A stretch of 56,811 nucleotides of DNA from contig JAQGDQ010001186.1 of assembly GCA_030141605.1 (NCBI GenBank), positions 1-56,811 of the forward strand, read 5' to 3'. Below the pieces are notes generated by a model. The model was not told the origin of the DNA. It was given only the letters and a program-made list of their open reading frames with translations, and did no database searches. This document shows positions 1-14,400 of this stretch, in pieces. The number at the start of each line of letters is the position of its first letter. Position 1 is the first letter of the stretch. The translations under genes were made by a program, and so were the position numbers. This stretch comes from Tubiluchus corallicola. Its lineage: Eukaryota; Priapulida; Priapulimorpha; Priapulimorphida; Tubiluchidae.

Positions 1-315
1 TTAACCCTTGCAAGACGGTTGTAGCTTAATGTCACTGTACTACACAGACTTTGTGATACACATTACTAATATGCATTGTAATGAAATTACCGCTATCTGT
101 CCTGAAAGTAGAAATATATGGTTTGTAATATAAATTTTAATAACTTGTAAAATAGTTTCTCGAGTGTAGTAGTAACGATGTACGCAGGTCGGATGCAAAA
201 AAAATCGTTATTAGGCCTTTCTGTACTTGGCTCCTTGATCAAACTGCCTGTGGCCCTTAGGAATTGTGGGAAAGTTTAATGTGGCTCGGCTAGTCAGATA
301 ATTTGCACACCCCTG
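1..315 (+). mobile_element. hAT-like non-autonomous element, copy 1 (cut by window edge)
   Basis: The stretch matches, in the same orientation, the right part of the complete copy at 49674-50157 and, in reverse, the copy at 41962-42454. It ends with TTTGCACACCCCTG, the terminal inverted repeat of the family. It lies in the TWNK intron before the first visible exon. The left end is outside the window. No coding capacity is visible. Confidence 0.75.
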
Positions 316-376
316 CACTAGATGATTAACATTCCTCGTGTGCCAATCACTTGCTTACATAATCAATGTGTTCTAG

Positions 377-536
377 GATGGATAAGCACGGCGGTTTATT
401 CGGCTGGCACACCATTACGCGCTCGCAAGAGGAAGTGGTGCTGACAGCATCTGAGTCGGACGCCATGGCAGTGAGTCAGGAGGCTCGCGTTCCAGCTCTC
501 TCGCTCCCCCGCGGGACTTCTAATCTTCCTCAAGAG
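377..536 (+). CDS. TWNK: TWNK visible exon 1 (primase-like region end)
   Basis: Acceptor TTCTAG precedes base 377, which completes a codon begun in the upstream exon (phase 2). The peptide runs through [18 protein letters not shown] and LPRGTSNLP and ends in phase 0 before donor GTGAGT. These blocks match the human primase-like region. Confidence 0.93.
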
Positions 537-3500
537 GTGAGTTTGCAACTGTTTCGTAATTGTATGAACTTTAACAATGAGGTCAGTTAGATGTCATGAA
601 AAATTTGTGATACTGGTCAATTTTTGATAAGTTACCACAATTTTTTTCAAGATTTTTACTATTTCAGAGCAATTTTTCATGAGTACAACTACGTCAAAAT
701 TAACGACAGACATAATTTCCCATCACAATTAATAAATCTGTGAAAGTTGGAATTGTACATTGTAGTTAGGTGCTGCCATCTATGTGCTAATCTTGTTACA
801 TTCTACCAGCTGACTTACCTTCAGTATAATTGTATGGTCCAGTGACTACATACACACTGGTCCTCTCCCTATCTAAAATTAATGGTTGTTGTGAAGCCTG
901 TGCAACTCTGCATAGGTCAAGTTCTATACCTGTATACCTGGCTGTGAAACAGGTTTTACTGACTGTTTTTTGCTTTCTAGTTTTTGCTCAATGTTCAGTG
1001 CAGCAGTTTCGCTACTCATGTTTTCTCTATAAACACTAAATAAACACTTTTCTGTTGTGTGAAGTGCAAATATTATGATAGATTTTTGGTTCCTATTCAT
1101 ACTTCTCTGTGTCTAAACTCAATCATAACAAAGCGACTGAACAACAACTTCAAAAATGACTTTTACAACTTCAGCTCTTAATTTTTTAATCTGCTAAATT
1201 GGTTATTAATAATTACTTGTTTCAGATTTCGTAAAAACAAAATTCCATTTGTTACTTCACAAGCAGGTTTACTGTTCCAGCTAGCCAGGAATTCATTTCA
1301 AACTGTTTTTGTAAACGAAGCGGCTGTGCACATGATTTCAAAGAAATTTCACTTTAATGCTAATCGAAGTTCGTATATCAGCGACGAGTTCAAAAAGGAA
1401 CTAAACAAACTGCAAAATATCAAACTTGAAACTAGAACACAACTGCTAATTGATTCAAAATCATTCTTGTTGGTTTTGATTAAAGTACTTGTGTGTGTTT
1501 ATTGTATGTGATTGTGTATATAAGAGTTATTGTTTATTGTATGTGATTGTGTATATAAGAGTTGTTTATCATTTAGGCATTGACCTTGTTGGAACAATTT
1601 AAGAAAATAATCTTATGGTTCAGCAATGACGTGCGCTCGTGGGAAGCAGCGAAAAGATTTGCCAAAAAACTTAATGAGAAACGTTGCTTTTTCATCAGGT
1701 AAGATTTTCAGCCATCTTTACATAGATTTGGTTGGTGGGTTGTATGTTTCAGCCATCTTTGTATTGGTTTGACAGATGATATGTTTCAAACTTCTTTATG
1801 TTGGTTTGCCAGATGATATGTTTCAAACTTCTTTATGTTGGTTTGCCAGATGATATGTTTCAAACCTCTTTATGTTGGTTTTCTATACGATATGTTTGAA
1901 ACCTCTTTATGATGATTTTCCATGCGATATGTTTCAAACTTCGTTATGTTCGTTTGCCAGATGATATGTTTCAAACCTCTTTATGTTGATTTTCCATGCA
2001 ATATGTTTCAAACCTCTTTATGTTGGTTTGCCAGATGATATGTTTGAAACCTCTTTATGTTGGTTTTCCATACGATATGTTTGAAACCTCTTTATGTTGA
2101 TTTTCGATACGATATGTTTCAAACTTCTTTATGTTCGTTTGCCAGATGATATGTTTCAAACTTCTTTATGTTGGTTTGCCAGATGATATGTTTCATACTT
2201 CTTTATGTTGGTTTGCCAGATGATATGTTTCAAACTTCTTTATGTTGGTTTGCCAGATGATATGTTTCAAACTTCTTTATGTTGGTTTGCCAGATGATAT
2301 GTTTCAAACTTCTTTATGTTGGTTTGCCAGATGATGTGTTTCATACTTCTTTATGTTGGTTTGCCAGATGATATGTTTCAAACTTCTTTATGTTGGTTTG
2401 CCAGATGATGTGTTTCATACTTCTTTATGTTGGTTTGCCAGATGATATGTTTCAAACTTCTTTATGTTGGTTTGCCACATGATATGTTTCAAACTTCTTT
2501 ATGTTGGTTTGCCAGATGATATGTTTCAAACTTCTTTATGTTGGTTTGCCAGATGATATGTTTCAAACTTCTTTATGTTGGTTTGTCAGATGATGTGTTA
2601 CATACTTCTTTATGTTCGTTTGCCAGATGATATGTTTCAAACTTCTTTATGTTGGTTTGCCAGATGATATGTTTCAAACTTCTTTATGTTGGTTTGCCAG
2701 ATGATATGTTTCATACTTCTTTATGTTGGTTTGCCAGATGATATGTTTCAAACTTCTTTATGTTGGTTTGCCAGATGATATGTTTCAAACTTCTTTATGT
2801 TGGTTTGCCACATGATATGTTTCAAACTTCTTTATGTTGGTTTGCCAGATGATATGTTTCAAACTTCTTTATGTTGGTTTGTCACATGATATGTTTCAAA
2901 CTTCTTTATGTTGGTTTGTCAGATGATATGTTTCAAACTTCTTTATGTTGGTTTGCCAGATGATATGTTACATACTTCTTTATGTTGGTTTGCCAGATGA
3001 TATGTTTCAAACTTCTTTATGTTGGTTTGCCAGATGATATGTTTCAAACTTCTTTATGTTGGTTTGTCACATGATATGTTTCAAACTTCTTTATGTTGGT
3101 TTGTCAGATGATGTGTTTCATACTTCTTTATGTTGGTTTGCTTAAGTTAAAATTTCAATAGTACATTAGAACAAATCAAATAAAGACTAATTGCACATTT
3201 AAGACTAAAAACGCCAGCAAATTAAACCATCACAATACAAATAAAGGTCATTGATCGATTAAGCTGCTTTCAGGAGTTACAATAGAGAAAATATGAGAAT
3301 CACAATCATTTTATGAGGTTGCTTTTCAATACAACACGACGCTGTCAGCTAAAAGAATACGTTGTGTTTATGAGTGCGGTCAAGTGCACGCTAATTTGCT
3401 AAATAATCGTAGACTCTGGTTATCACAATACGGGTGCACTTGGCAATACGCAGGATGTCTTGACTTTGCATCATTACATCTGTGTATCGTCACAGCTCTA

Positions 3501-6500
3501 AGTGACCCCATTTGAGAACCACTCAGTGTGGGTTAGTGTATAATTGCTGTGGAACTGCAGCACCCCCTATTTTCTCTCAATGTTGTCAATAATATTCAAT
3601 ATAAATAGTCTTTTTTCTTTAGTTCGTTTTTTATACTTCCACAGAACCAGAGCACGTGAGGGTAGTACTGTTTGCTTCACAGCCCAGCACTGTGCGCTCC
3701 AGCAATATGGTGTTTGGCCATGCGCACACGTCTGAGCCCAGGTAGAGAAAGTACTGTCACTCACACAGTTTTTTGTCAGTTGTCACGTGCTTACCGTTAA
3801 TGAATCAAGCTTGAATTGCGACAGTTTAGGCTATCAGAAAGCAAAAAATATTTTTTGTTTAGGATTTTATATCAAGTTCGTGTATAAATTTTCGTATGTT
3901 TGTTTGTTTGTTTAAAATTACAATTACGAATCACATCATTAAAATTACACATCGTTGTTTGTATCATTTTACACAGCATTAAAACAATGGCTAAAGATTT
4001 TCTGAAGCAGCACCCCCTCTAATTTTAGCTACGAGCAGTCACTGTTCACCTGATGATAACAAGCGATCACCCCTTTTGAGAACCACCCACTAATCTGTCT
4101 AATCTGAAATACTGAAATGGACAAATATTTCTGTGTTTTTTCATTGCAGGCCAAAGGATAATCAACCGTCTCCGCTCAGTGCACTGCAGCAGGGTCTCAG
4201 TTTGAGTCAAATTCTCCGGCAGGCTCACCCGGTGGGGCACAAGTCTATAGTGTCGTTCAGAGCATTGAGACAGGACGTCCTCTCTGAATTATGTCACACC
4301 GATCAGGTCTCGGGCATAAAGGTAATTTGTACTGCTGTTAGTGAAACAATATTATGAAATATTATGAAAACCGGATGATTGTGTAAACACGAGTTCAGAA
4401 TAAAGAATTCTCTAAAATACAATAGCTTTTTTTAAATCAAAGCTTAGATTAAATAATAATTTCCTCCGATACTCAAATTTCGTTAAACTTTCAAAGCTAC
4501 GCCGTTAATTAACTTTCTAAGCTAATTATTCAAATATAAGAAACAATTGCTAAGTTTTATAGGCAACAAAATGTATATTTTGAACAGTAAATTAAAATGA
4601 GATTGAGTCTAAACAATCATCCAGTTTTCTTTTAATAGACTTACTTTGGGAAGGAAGTGTTTTGACACGTTTAACCGACTGAATCTACTAGCAATCGGGT
4701 CCAGCATATTACTACTGTAGACGTATGAGTCATGACTCATCACCTTAGTATGCATTGCAAAGGCTTTAAATGAATTTTAGAAACGAATTAATGTCAATTT
4801 TCCTATGTGTAATTATTTAAGAAGTTATTTAAGAATGCTAATTTATATAAGTGAATTAATAGAAAAAGAAAATAAAAAACGCTTAAATCACTTATTGTCA
4901 TCTAGGTATCCTCAGTCATTTAGGAAGTCTTCTAGGAGGTCATCTGTCCTCAAAGAAGTCCTCTGCCCTACTGGAAGTCTTCAATACTCTGGAAAGTCCT
5001 CTAGGAAGAAGTTGGTCTTCTAGGAAGTTGCTTGTTATCTAGGAAGTTCTCCAGGAGGTCTTCTGTCCTGTTTACAGTATTCTGTCATCTAGGAAGTCCT
5101 CTGGGAAATCCACTGTCCTCTAAGAAGTCTTCTGTCCTCTTCGAGGTCATCTGTCCTCCTGGCAGTCTTCTGTCTTCTAGGATGACCTTTGTCTTCTAGG
5201 AGGTCATCTATTATCTGGGAAGTTCCCTGGGAGATCCACTGTCCTTTTTGATGCCTTCTGTCATCTAGGAAGTTCTCTGTCCTCCAGGAGATCTTCTGTC
5301 CTCTTGGAAGTAATCTGTCCTCTAGGAAGTCACTGTCACTAAATATTACAAAAATTCGTGCGAGGTCGGTTGCTTCATTTCTTCACGGAAAAGTTGGTTT
5401 ATGAAGTTCTCATAATGATTGAAAATTTGTTGCGGTGTATCGTACGTATTCATGCAAAATGCCTAGTCACCTAGTGCTTGAGCTGCAGTTGATGACGTGA
5501 CCTTGTTTCTCCTGTGAAAACCAGCGGGAACTTCAAAAGCAAACTGCTGGGCAATTGATTAGGTTTATCTACCAGATACGTAATCCAATGTACTAATGTA
5601 CATATATGCATATATCTAATGAAAAATTTCGCTAGCTTGCACAAGACTCATGTTCACATATACTACAGAACAGCATAATGAAAACATATGTAGATCAATT
5701 CCCACACCTTAAACTTTCCAGCTAGATGGAGCCACCTTGGCTACAAAATCAAAATTTATTAAGTCAGGTTCACACTGGCCTTAATAATGGGTTTAACTGC
5801 AGCGGATTCTTTTCAATTGATTCCGTTATTTTTTATAATATTCTGATCACTGGCAGCTCGTGGTTAAAGTTACCGAGGGTGTCGCTTCATAAAATGTTTA
5901 CCCATTGTTTTAATATTGTGATTTTAAACAAAGAAACTTACGTATGTTTATGCATAAACTTCATAAATCCTGAACAAAATTTTTTTTGCTTACTAATAGC
6001 CTAAATTCTTGCAGTTCAAGCTTGATCCATTCGCGGTAAGCACGTGACAACTGACAGCAAACGGTGTGAGGGACAGTGCTTTCTCTACCTGGGCTCAGAC
6101 ATACGCACATGGCTGCAACAGTCAAACACGCCACTGTGCTGGTTTGTGAAGCAGACAGTACCACCCTCACGTGCTCTGCTTCCGTAAAAAAGAAAAAACA
6201 AAAGAGAAACACAAACGTAAAAAAAAGAAAATGAAGACTTTCAAATTAGCTGACAACTAACGACGTCATTAATTAATTATGGCCATCATTGCCAAAATTT
6301 TTATAAACCATTAGAGTTTATTTTACCAACTTTTACCATTGCAGTTAGTAAGATGAAAAAGGAGACCCCTAAAAATTGCGCTCTGGTCGGGGCTTGAACC
6401 CAAGGAGGAAATCTTGCTGGGCTGTGTGGCTCAAGTGGTAAAGTATGCGTGTACTAATCGCTGGTTTCCAGTTCAAATCCCGGCTAGCCCACAATTTTTC

Positions 6501-8446
6501 TGTGTCTTCTTTTTCAAACTCATTACCTACAATGGGTAGTAATTGGTTAAATCAACCGCAAAGGTTTAGAAACATTCTGGCGCTCACAGTCATAATTAAT
6601 TAAAGAATTTAAATGTTTATTGTTATTATTGTTTGTTTGCTTGTTTGTTTACCATTTATTTTACATTTATAATCTGCTTTCCGTAGAAATCATCATTTTC
6701 CTTTGTCTTTTTTCCCTTTCGCAATTTTCTCTGTATTTTAGTGGAAGCGCTACACCCAGCTGAACAAGCTTTTGAAGGGCCATCGTCCAGGAGAGCTGAC
6801 CGTCTTCACCGGACCGACAGGAGCGGGCAAGACGACTTTCATGAGCGAGTACAGTCTCGACCTGGCGATGCAGGGGGTCAATACGCTTTGGGGAAGTTTT
6901 GAAATCAAGAACATTCGTCTAGCAAAGATGATGCTGACCCAGTTTGCGCAGTAAGTCACACATGAAGGAAGACAGGATGATTTTTTATATACTGCTATTT
7001 TCAAGTCCAATAAAAACTAATAATAGTTCTGTGAATCTACTAAGATTGGCAACGGCACTTTTTTGACCGACAAATAGAAGGCGGTACCGTGATAACCATG
7101 ATCATGGACTGCAGTATTAGTTTCTGACGTCATGTGACGTAGAGCCCATTTTTCGTGACATCATGCATTTAAACAGTACTGTAACACTTATGCAAATGTG
7201 CTTGATGCGCAAGGGAAGATGCCTGCTGTTGCACAAACTGTGGTTAGTTTCTGACGTAAGCAATAGCTGTGTTCGGTTGCCATTAATTAACTTTCTAAGC
7301 TAATTATTCAAATATGAGGAACAATTGTCGACTTTTATAGGCAAGAAAATGAATATTTTGGACAGTAAATTGAAATGAGACTAAATCTAAACAATCGTCC
7401 GGTTTTTCTTTAACCGTGCCAGCAAGCGTACACTTGCTTCTGGAATCTTCTGTGTTGAACAAAACACACTTCATTTTTCGATACACTCAACTGTGGCACC
7501 CGGATCCTGATATTGTTAAAGGAAGACAGGATGATTTTTCATAGACTACGTCATTTTCTGGTTTGATAAAAAGTATACATTTTAACGCAATTAATCCTGC
7601 AAAGGCATTCCTGATAGCTAAATAATAGATTAAAAACTTAATCAAAGGTGGGCGAGCCCAACTATTGCTGACATCACAAACTAACATAATTTTCAACAGC
7701 AGAAATATTCCACGAGTGTGTTGCACGTGTTTGCGAAGAGAAAATTGACGTACGCTGCTACTGTAAGATATTCCCTAAGACATCGCTACTGTGTGTTGTA
7801 CTAAAACTAGGCAAGTTTTAAGGTAAAATGTCAAATTTACCGTTGTGTTCCCTAACTAGCAAATGGCAAAATGCATGTAACAGAGAAGAACTAGTGGTGC
7901 GAACATGAAATTATGTTTGTGTGGTAACAATTCTCTCACCTAAGTCATTGTTTAAAAAATAGTATGTTTTCTTTCAATGTCTTGACTAATAGACTGTTTT
8001 GATCTACAGTTTAAGATTAGGTCTGGATTTGCTTTAAGGATCTTGCATGGCATACTTAGCTGGGAATTTTCCAGGTTTGTCTTGATGGTACAAGTCTGGA
8101 TAAAGTTGATATATCGGCAGATGGCACAAAAATATGCCAAGGTTTTGATTATGATGTGTCTGCTTGCACAGCAAAAACATCCGGCGAAAGTGGGCAATTA
8201 AGCTTTTCTAGTTATTCACATATCCTGAATCTCCATTTCATGAGGATCATTTTGATACCAAGTTCATCACTCTATATTATTTCTAAGCTGAGATAATCTA
8301 CATTGAAGTTGAGGTGCAGGCTGCACACTGAAAAACAATCTTGAGAAAATCGCTGTTAAAGTCAGCCATTGTTTTTTGTTGCGTTTCAACAAAACACTTA
8401 GCAAAATATATATATATATATATATATGTATTTTTTCAGGCAAAAT

Positions 8447-8484
<38 letters not shown>

Positions 8485-11400
8485 TTTTTCAGGCAAAATT
8501 AATTTCATCGTCTTTTTGTTTGCTAATTGAGTCAACTCACTGCTCAAGAGGTCAAAGGTCACTTGATGTAATTTTCGATAAAACTATTTCCCCATTCGCA
8601 AATAAAGATATTTTCTGCAATCGGTATATATTTCAGGTGTGCATAGTTAAGAAAAATGTATTGCAACACAAAATAAAATTATATTGACTTCGACAGCATG
8701 TTGTAACTAAGGTTTTCACCTGTAACCTTTGACCTGAGTTAGTAACTAAAGATAAAAAATCCATATTTGTAACAAAAGTATATCATCATGTTGCAGCTAA
8801 AGAGGTCAAATCCGTTGGTCTTTGACCTCATATAGTAAATAAAGATAAAACGAGTGACGTTTGACCTAATACAATTGCTGAAAGGTCAACAGTACTGACC
8901 TGTAGCACTACAGCGTAACAAACACACATGTTATCAGAAGAAAGCACACTGACGTCACTTATGCTTTTAATTAAACTTGGAAATTTCTTAGCATAGAGCA
9001 ATTAAACTCATAGTGTTGTCTGTGACAGTGTACAAGCAGTTGGCTTCAAAAGATATTATCAGGGTCCAAACAAAAACCCATAATTTGTAGGGCTGTAACG
9101 ATGCACCTGAGTCACGATACGATACGTATCTCGATACTAACCTCACTATACAATACGTATCACGATACACATTGAGTTAATGTTTGCAGGCTTTAATAAA
9201 AAAAAAACTAGATTAAGTTGTTGATATATTATATGTGTATATTATATTTATAATATATTGAATTGAAGAATTGTAAAAATAGCTAGATCACGGGTTAGAT
9301 TCATTTGAACTGACATAGATGTGTGCTTTTGGCCGTTGAAAACTTTGAACTGAAAATAGACTTGGAATTAATACAAAAAAAAAACACATACCAAGCAACT
9401 ATGATGGCACGTTCAGACTAGAGAGTTCTCTCGCAAGTTCTCTCAGAGAGTAAACTCGCCTCTCGCAAGTTATTGCAAACTCAATAAATCTTTAAAAAAT
9501 CTTAGGTCATTCTCTTAGGTTTTTGCAAAGATGCTGTTTCGTTTTCTTCATTTTCTTTTTTCATTTCAGAAAGAGGTTGGACACGTGTCTTGAAGAATTT
9601 GATCACTGGGCAGATAAGTTCGAGAATTTGCCGATCTACTTTATGACGTTTCACGGCCAGGAAACGTTGAAAACTGTCATGGAGGTTCGTTTCCGCGACA
9701 ACGCAATGTTTATGGTCAATCTTGGGCATTGTACATAGTGTTTTTCCTCATTAGTTTATCTTCGTTGTGAATACCGGGTGTCCCAGAAGAAAGGTGCAGT
9801 GAAAATACGCTGGCGCGCCTGTATCGGAATGTAAAAAAATGAAGTTATAGGTAGTTGTTCACTTGCCACTTGCGAAAGTTGATTTCAATTCGATTTGAGT
9901 TTGCTTTCCAATCCTCAATTTCTACTGCATTGCTTTTCTGGAATGCCCTGTACAATTTGACTTTTAGTATTTACCATTTTTAGTAATCATTTTGACTGCT
10001 TCTTGTCGGGAGAGTCTCGTCTTGTCACTGGAGCACCTAATTTCAGTTTGTGTCCATGTTTTAATCACGGTGCTCCGCTAATACAACGAGCTGCCGAGCG
10101 AATACATTGTTTCTTCTTGGAGTTACTGAAAATTAGCTATGTTCTGATCCTGCTACAACTGCTAGATGTTTACAGTAAGTCCTCGCTTAACACCGCTAAT
10201 GCGTTGCAGCAAAACGCGACGTTAAACGAGACCAAAACTTACGTAGAAATTGATTTAAAAGAATTGAGATACGTTCCAGAGCCAAAAATACGTTTCAGAG
10301 CAATGCAGCTTAAATCATATAAATTAAACTTTTTAAGAGTTTCTTTAAGGTTTCTACTAATTAATTTATTTCTGCTCGCTTGAAACCACCTATCTTTCCT
10401 ACCAATACGTACCTAGCTAGCGGTTTCTCTTTCATTAAGGTTTAAGCCCAGGCAGCCATTAAACAATAAACGCTGCAGAGTCAAAGCCAAGCGCTGCATG
10501 AGGTGACCTTGGAAATTTTATCATACCAGAGCACTGTATCATTTATTACCTAGTCTGGTTGCTATAGTAACAGGTTGCAGGTAGAAGTGCTTGTTCACAA
10601 AGTTTATTCACAGGTCTTGCTTGAGAGAAACGGCAGCTAGTATAGTAGTCAGTTGGGAAGCAAAGACATGTATAATAATTGCACTGTTTGCGTTACTAAT
10701 GCACTTTTAAAACAGAATAATGCAATACGTACCGTTTTAGTGCGTCAAACAAAGTAAAAAAGTTGTTGATAAAATGAAATCTGGCTTTCAGCAAAGCAAA
10801 AAAAATGTCGTTAAAATGAAACACCGCTAAACGGGGTATCGTTAAGCGAGGACTTACTGTCAAGTGTTCAGCGTCATTAAAATGAAACGTCGCTAAATGA
10901 TGAGTTGTTAAACGAGGATTTACATGTAATGTGAACCTGGTAATGACAAGAGTACACATACAATTATTATTGCACCTTTCTTGCTATTGAACTACACATC
11001 CCACATTATTTGAATTTTATCGCTCCCTTGCAGACGATGTCGCACGCGGTGTACGTGCACGACATACAGCACGCCATCATTGACAACCTGCAGTTCATGA
11101 TCGGGATGGAGGCGAACGTCAACCGGTTCTGGAAGCAAGACCTGGTCGTGGGAGCATTCCGGAAATTCGCCACGCTGAATAACTGCCACGTGACGCTGGT
11201 GATGCATCCGAGGAAGGTACACGAGTGATTTGTGTTGTACGATTTAAGCACACCCGTAACACACATCCTGAATAGGTTTACTTATACGTTAAACTCCGCG
11301 TAACTCAAAATTGCACAACTCAAATTTTCGCCTAACTCAAATAATTTCAGTGGAACGGATGAAATCCTTCGTTGTTTGAACAAGAAAACATCGCTTAACT

Positions 11401-14400
11401 CCAAATATATATATATATACCTCAAAATTTCCTTAAGTTAAAATAAAAAATTATGGTCAAAATATGCGTAATTCACTTCGCCTAACTCAAAAAATCAATT
11501 TTTACTCTAGAAAAATTTTCTCCGGCATTGATCTTTCCATGAAAGTCTCAGTCGACTACTACGTAGTAACTCGACTCTACTGGGGAAGATGAAAACAATC
11601 ACTCTATTGTCATTGTCTATTCAAATTCACTTTCTCTGTCTAACACTTGTGTACATGTCATGTTGTAACATAAAAAAATCACGTTTCACTACATAATTTG
11701 TTATTCTTTATGTAATTGGCATCAAATCTCGTCGTTTATGTATAGAAGGGATGACTTTCTGCCTTCTATTTAGCTCGCCATCTGGAGGAGGGGTTTAGAG
11801 TTTCGATGCTGGAAGATGGTCCAGCATCGCCTAACTCAAAAGTTTTTTTCAGTCCGGTTGGATTTGAGTTATGCGGAGTTTACTGTATATTTACTGTCCC
11901 ACCATAAATTGAATAGTTTTAAAAAGCGATACATTTGGTTTGCAGTACCCATTCTCCCGTGAATCTGAAGAGATGGGTTTCACGGCTGAGTGAATACGCA
12001 TGCATGCTGCGTGTGAATGGCTCCCGAATGCGCCCGAGTTCAAACTCATTTTGCGAAATTTGATTTGCCGTGCTGATCCTGACCATTTACCTTGTAGGGA
12101 ATGGGTGGTTCACTTGGTCAGAATTGGTTAGCAGATGACTCTGCTGGTGCAGTGGCTCACGTTAAGGGTTGTCAATGATAATGAGCCATGATTCTTTTAC
12201 CCTACGTACATCAGTGTTGACTAGGCACTGCTAAATGTATGTTGTGTACCCAATCCCCGGGTTTGCACTATACTAGCGATTAATAGATTAATCGAGATTA
12301 CAACCATGTATAAATGTACATAATCGGCAATTGAACAGTAATGCAGTTGATCGAGAGCAAAATATACGTGTTACACACTGACTAGGAGGCAGTGTTTTAG
12401 CACAAATAAATGGAATTCTTGCATTTTTTCTTTATTTTTCTTACCTTACACAACGTGCGCACAATTACAAACCACAGTGTTGCAAACTGGGGCTTCTTAT
12501 TCGCTTTCGCATGACGCGTGTGGTCCTAACTACATTTTACCTCAGTTCAATGTTTTGCCGTATTTCTACAGGAGAAGGAGTCGGACATGTTACAAAACGC
12601 ATCGATATTTGGCGGAGTCAAGGCCAGTCAGGAATCGGACAACATTCTAATACTCCAGGACAGACAGCTTCTAACCCAGCGAGGGAAAAAGTTCATACAG
12701 GTATTAGTTTAATCATTAATGTAATTTAATCATACAGGTATTAGTTTAATCATTACTGTAATTTAATCATACAGGTATTAGTTTAATCATTACTGTAATT
12801 TAATCATACAGGTATTAGTTTAATCATTAATGTAATTTAATCATACAGGTATTAGTTTAATCATTACTGTAATTTAATCATACAGGTATTAGTTTAATCA
12901 TTACTGTAATTTAATCATACAGGTATTAGTTTAATCATTACTGTAATTTAATCATACAGGTATTAGTTTAATCATTACTGTAATTTAATCATACAGGTAT
13001 TAGTTTAATCATTACTGTAATTTAATCATACAGGTATTAGTTTAATCATTACTGCAATTTAATCATACAGGTATTAGTTTAATCATTAATGTAATTTAAT
13101 CATACAGGTATTAGTTTAATCATTATTGTAATTTAATCATACAGGTATTAGTTTAATCATTACTGTAATTTAATCATACAGGTATTAGTTTAATCATTAT
13201 TGTAATTTAATCATACAGGTATTAGTTTAATCATTACTGCAATTTAATCATACAGGTATTAGTTTAATCATTACTGTAATTTAATCATACAGGTATTAGT
13301 TTAATCATTAATGTAATTTAATCATACAGGTATTAGTTTAATCATTATTGTAATTTAATCATACAGGTATTAGTTTAATCATTAATGTAATTTGATCATG
13401 CAGGTATTAGTTTAATCATTAATGTAATTTAATCATACAGGTATTAGTTTAATCATTACTGTAATTTAATCATACAGGTATTAGTTTAATCATTAATGTG
13501 TCATTGTAAAATGTTTCTTAGTTGTGTAGTAACTATAGCTAGGTATAAATGCAGAGATATTACTAGCCTGTTTATGGAATAATACTTAAAGTGTGTCGTT
13601 AAAGGTCTGTTTTTGTTATACAGCATGTTGCCCATTGTTTGCCATGCAACAGACCATAGAATTTGTATTACAATATGGTGCTCATTGTTTGCCATGCAAC
13701 AGACCATAGAATTTGTATTACAATATGGTGCTCATTGTTTGCCATGCAACAGACCATAGAATTTGTATTACAATATGGTGCTCATTGTTTGCCATGCAAC
13801 AGACCATAGAATTTGTATTACAATATGGTGCTCATTGTTTGCCATACAACAGACCATAGAATTTGTATTACAATATGGTGCTCATTGTTTGCCATACAGC
13901 AGACCATAGAATTTGTATTACAATATGGTGCTCATTGTTTCCATACAGCAGACCATAGAATTTGTGTTACAATATGGTGCTCATTGTTTGCCATACAACA
14001 GACCATAGAATTTGTATTACAATATGGTGCTCATTGTTTGCCATATAGCAGACCATAGAATTTGTATTACAATATGGTGCTCATTGTTTGTCATACAACA
14101 GACCATAGAATTTGTATTACAATATGGTGCTCATTGTTTGCCATATAGCAGACCATAGAATTTGTATTACAATATGGTGCTCATTGTTTGCCATACAACA
14201 GACCATAGAATTTGTATTACAATATGGTGCTCATTGTTTGCCATACAACAGACCATAGAATTTGTATTACAATATGGTGCTCATTGTTTGTCATACAACA
14301 GACCATAGAATTTGTATTACAATATGGTGCTCATTGTTTGCCATACAACAGACCATAGAATTTGTATTACAATATGGTGCTCATTGTTTGCCATACAGCA

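Noticed and set aside
6419-6491. A functional tRNA gene
   Set aside because: The T stem and D stem do not pair properly and the segment is embedded in inverted repeats.
10003-10383. 126-codon frame in a TWNK intron
   Set aside because: It runs across the boundary of a Tigger-like MITE, has no domain and no splice context.
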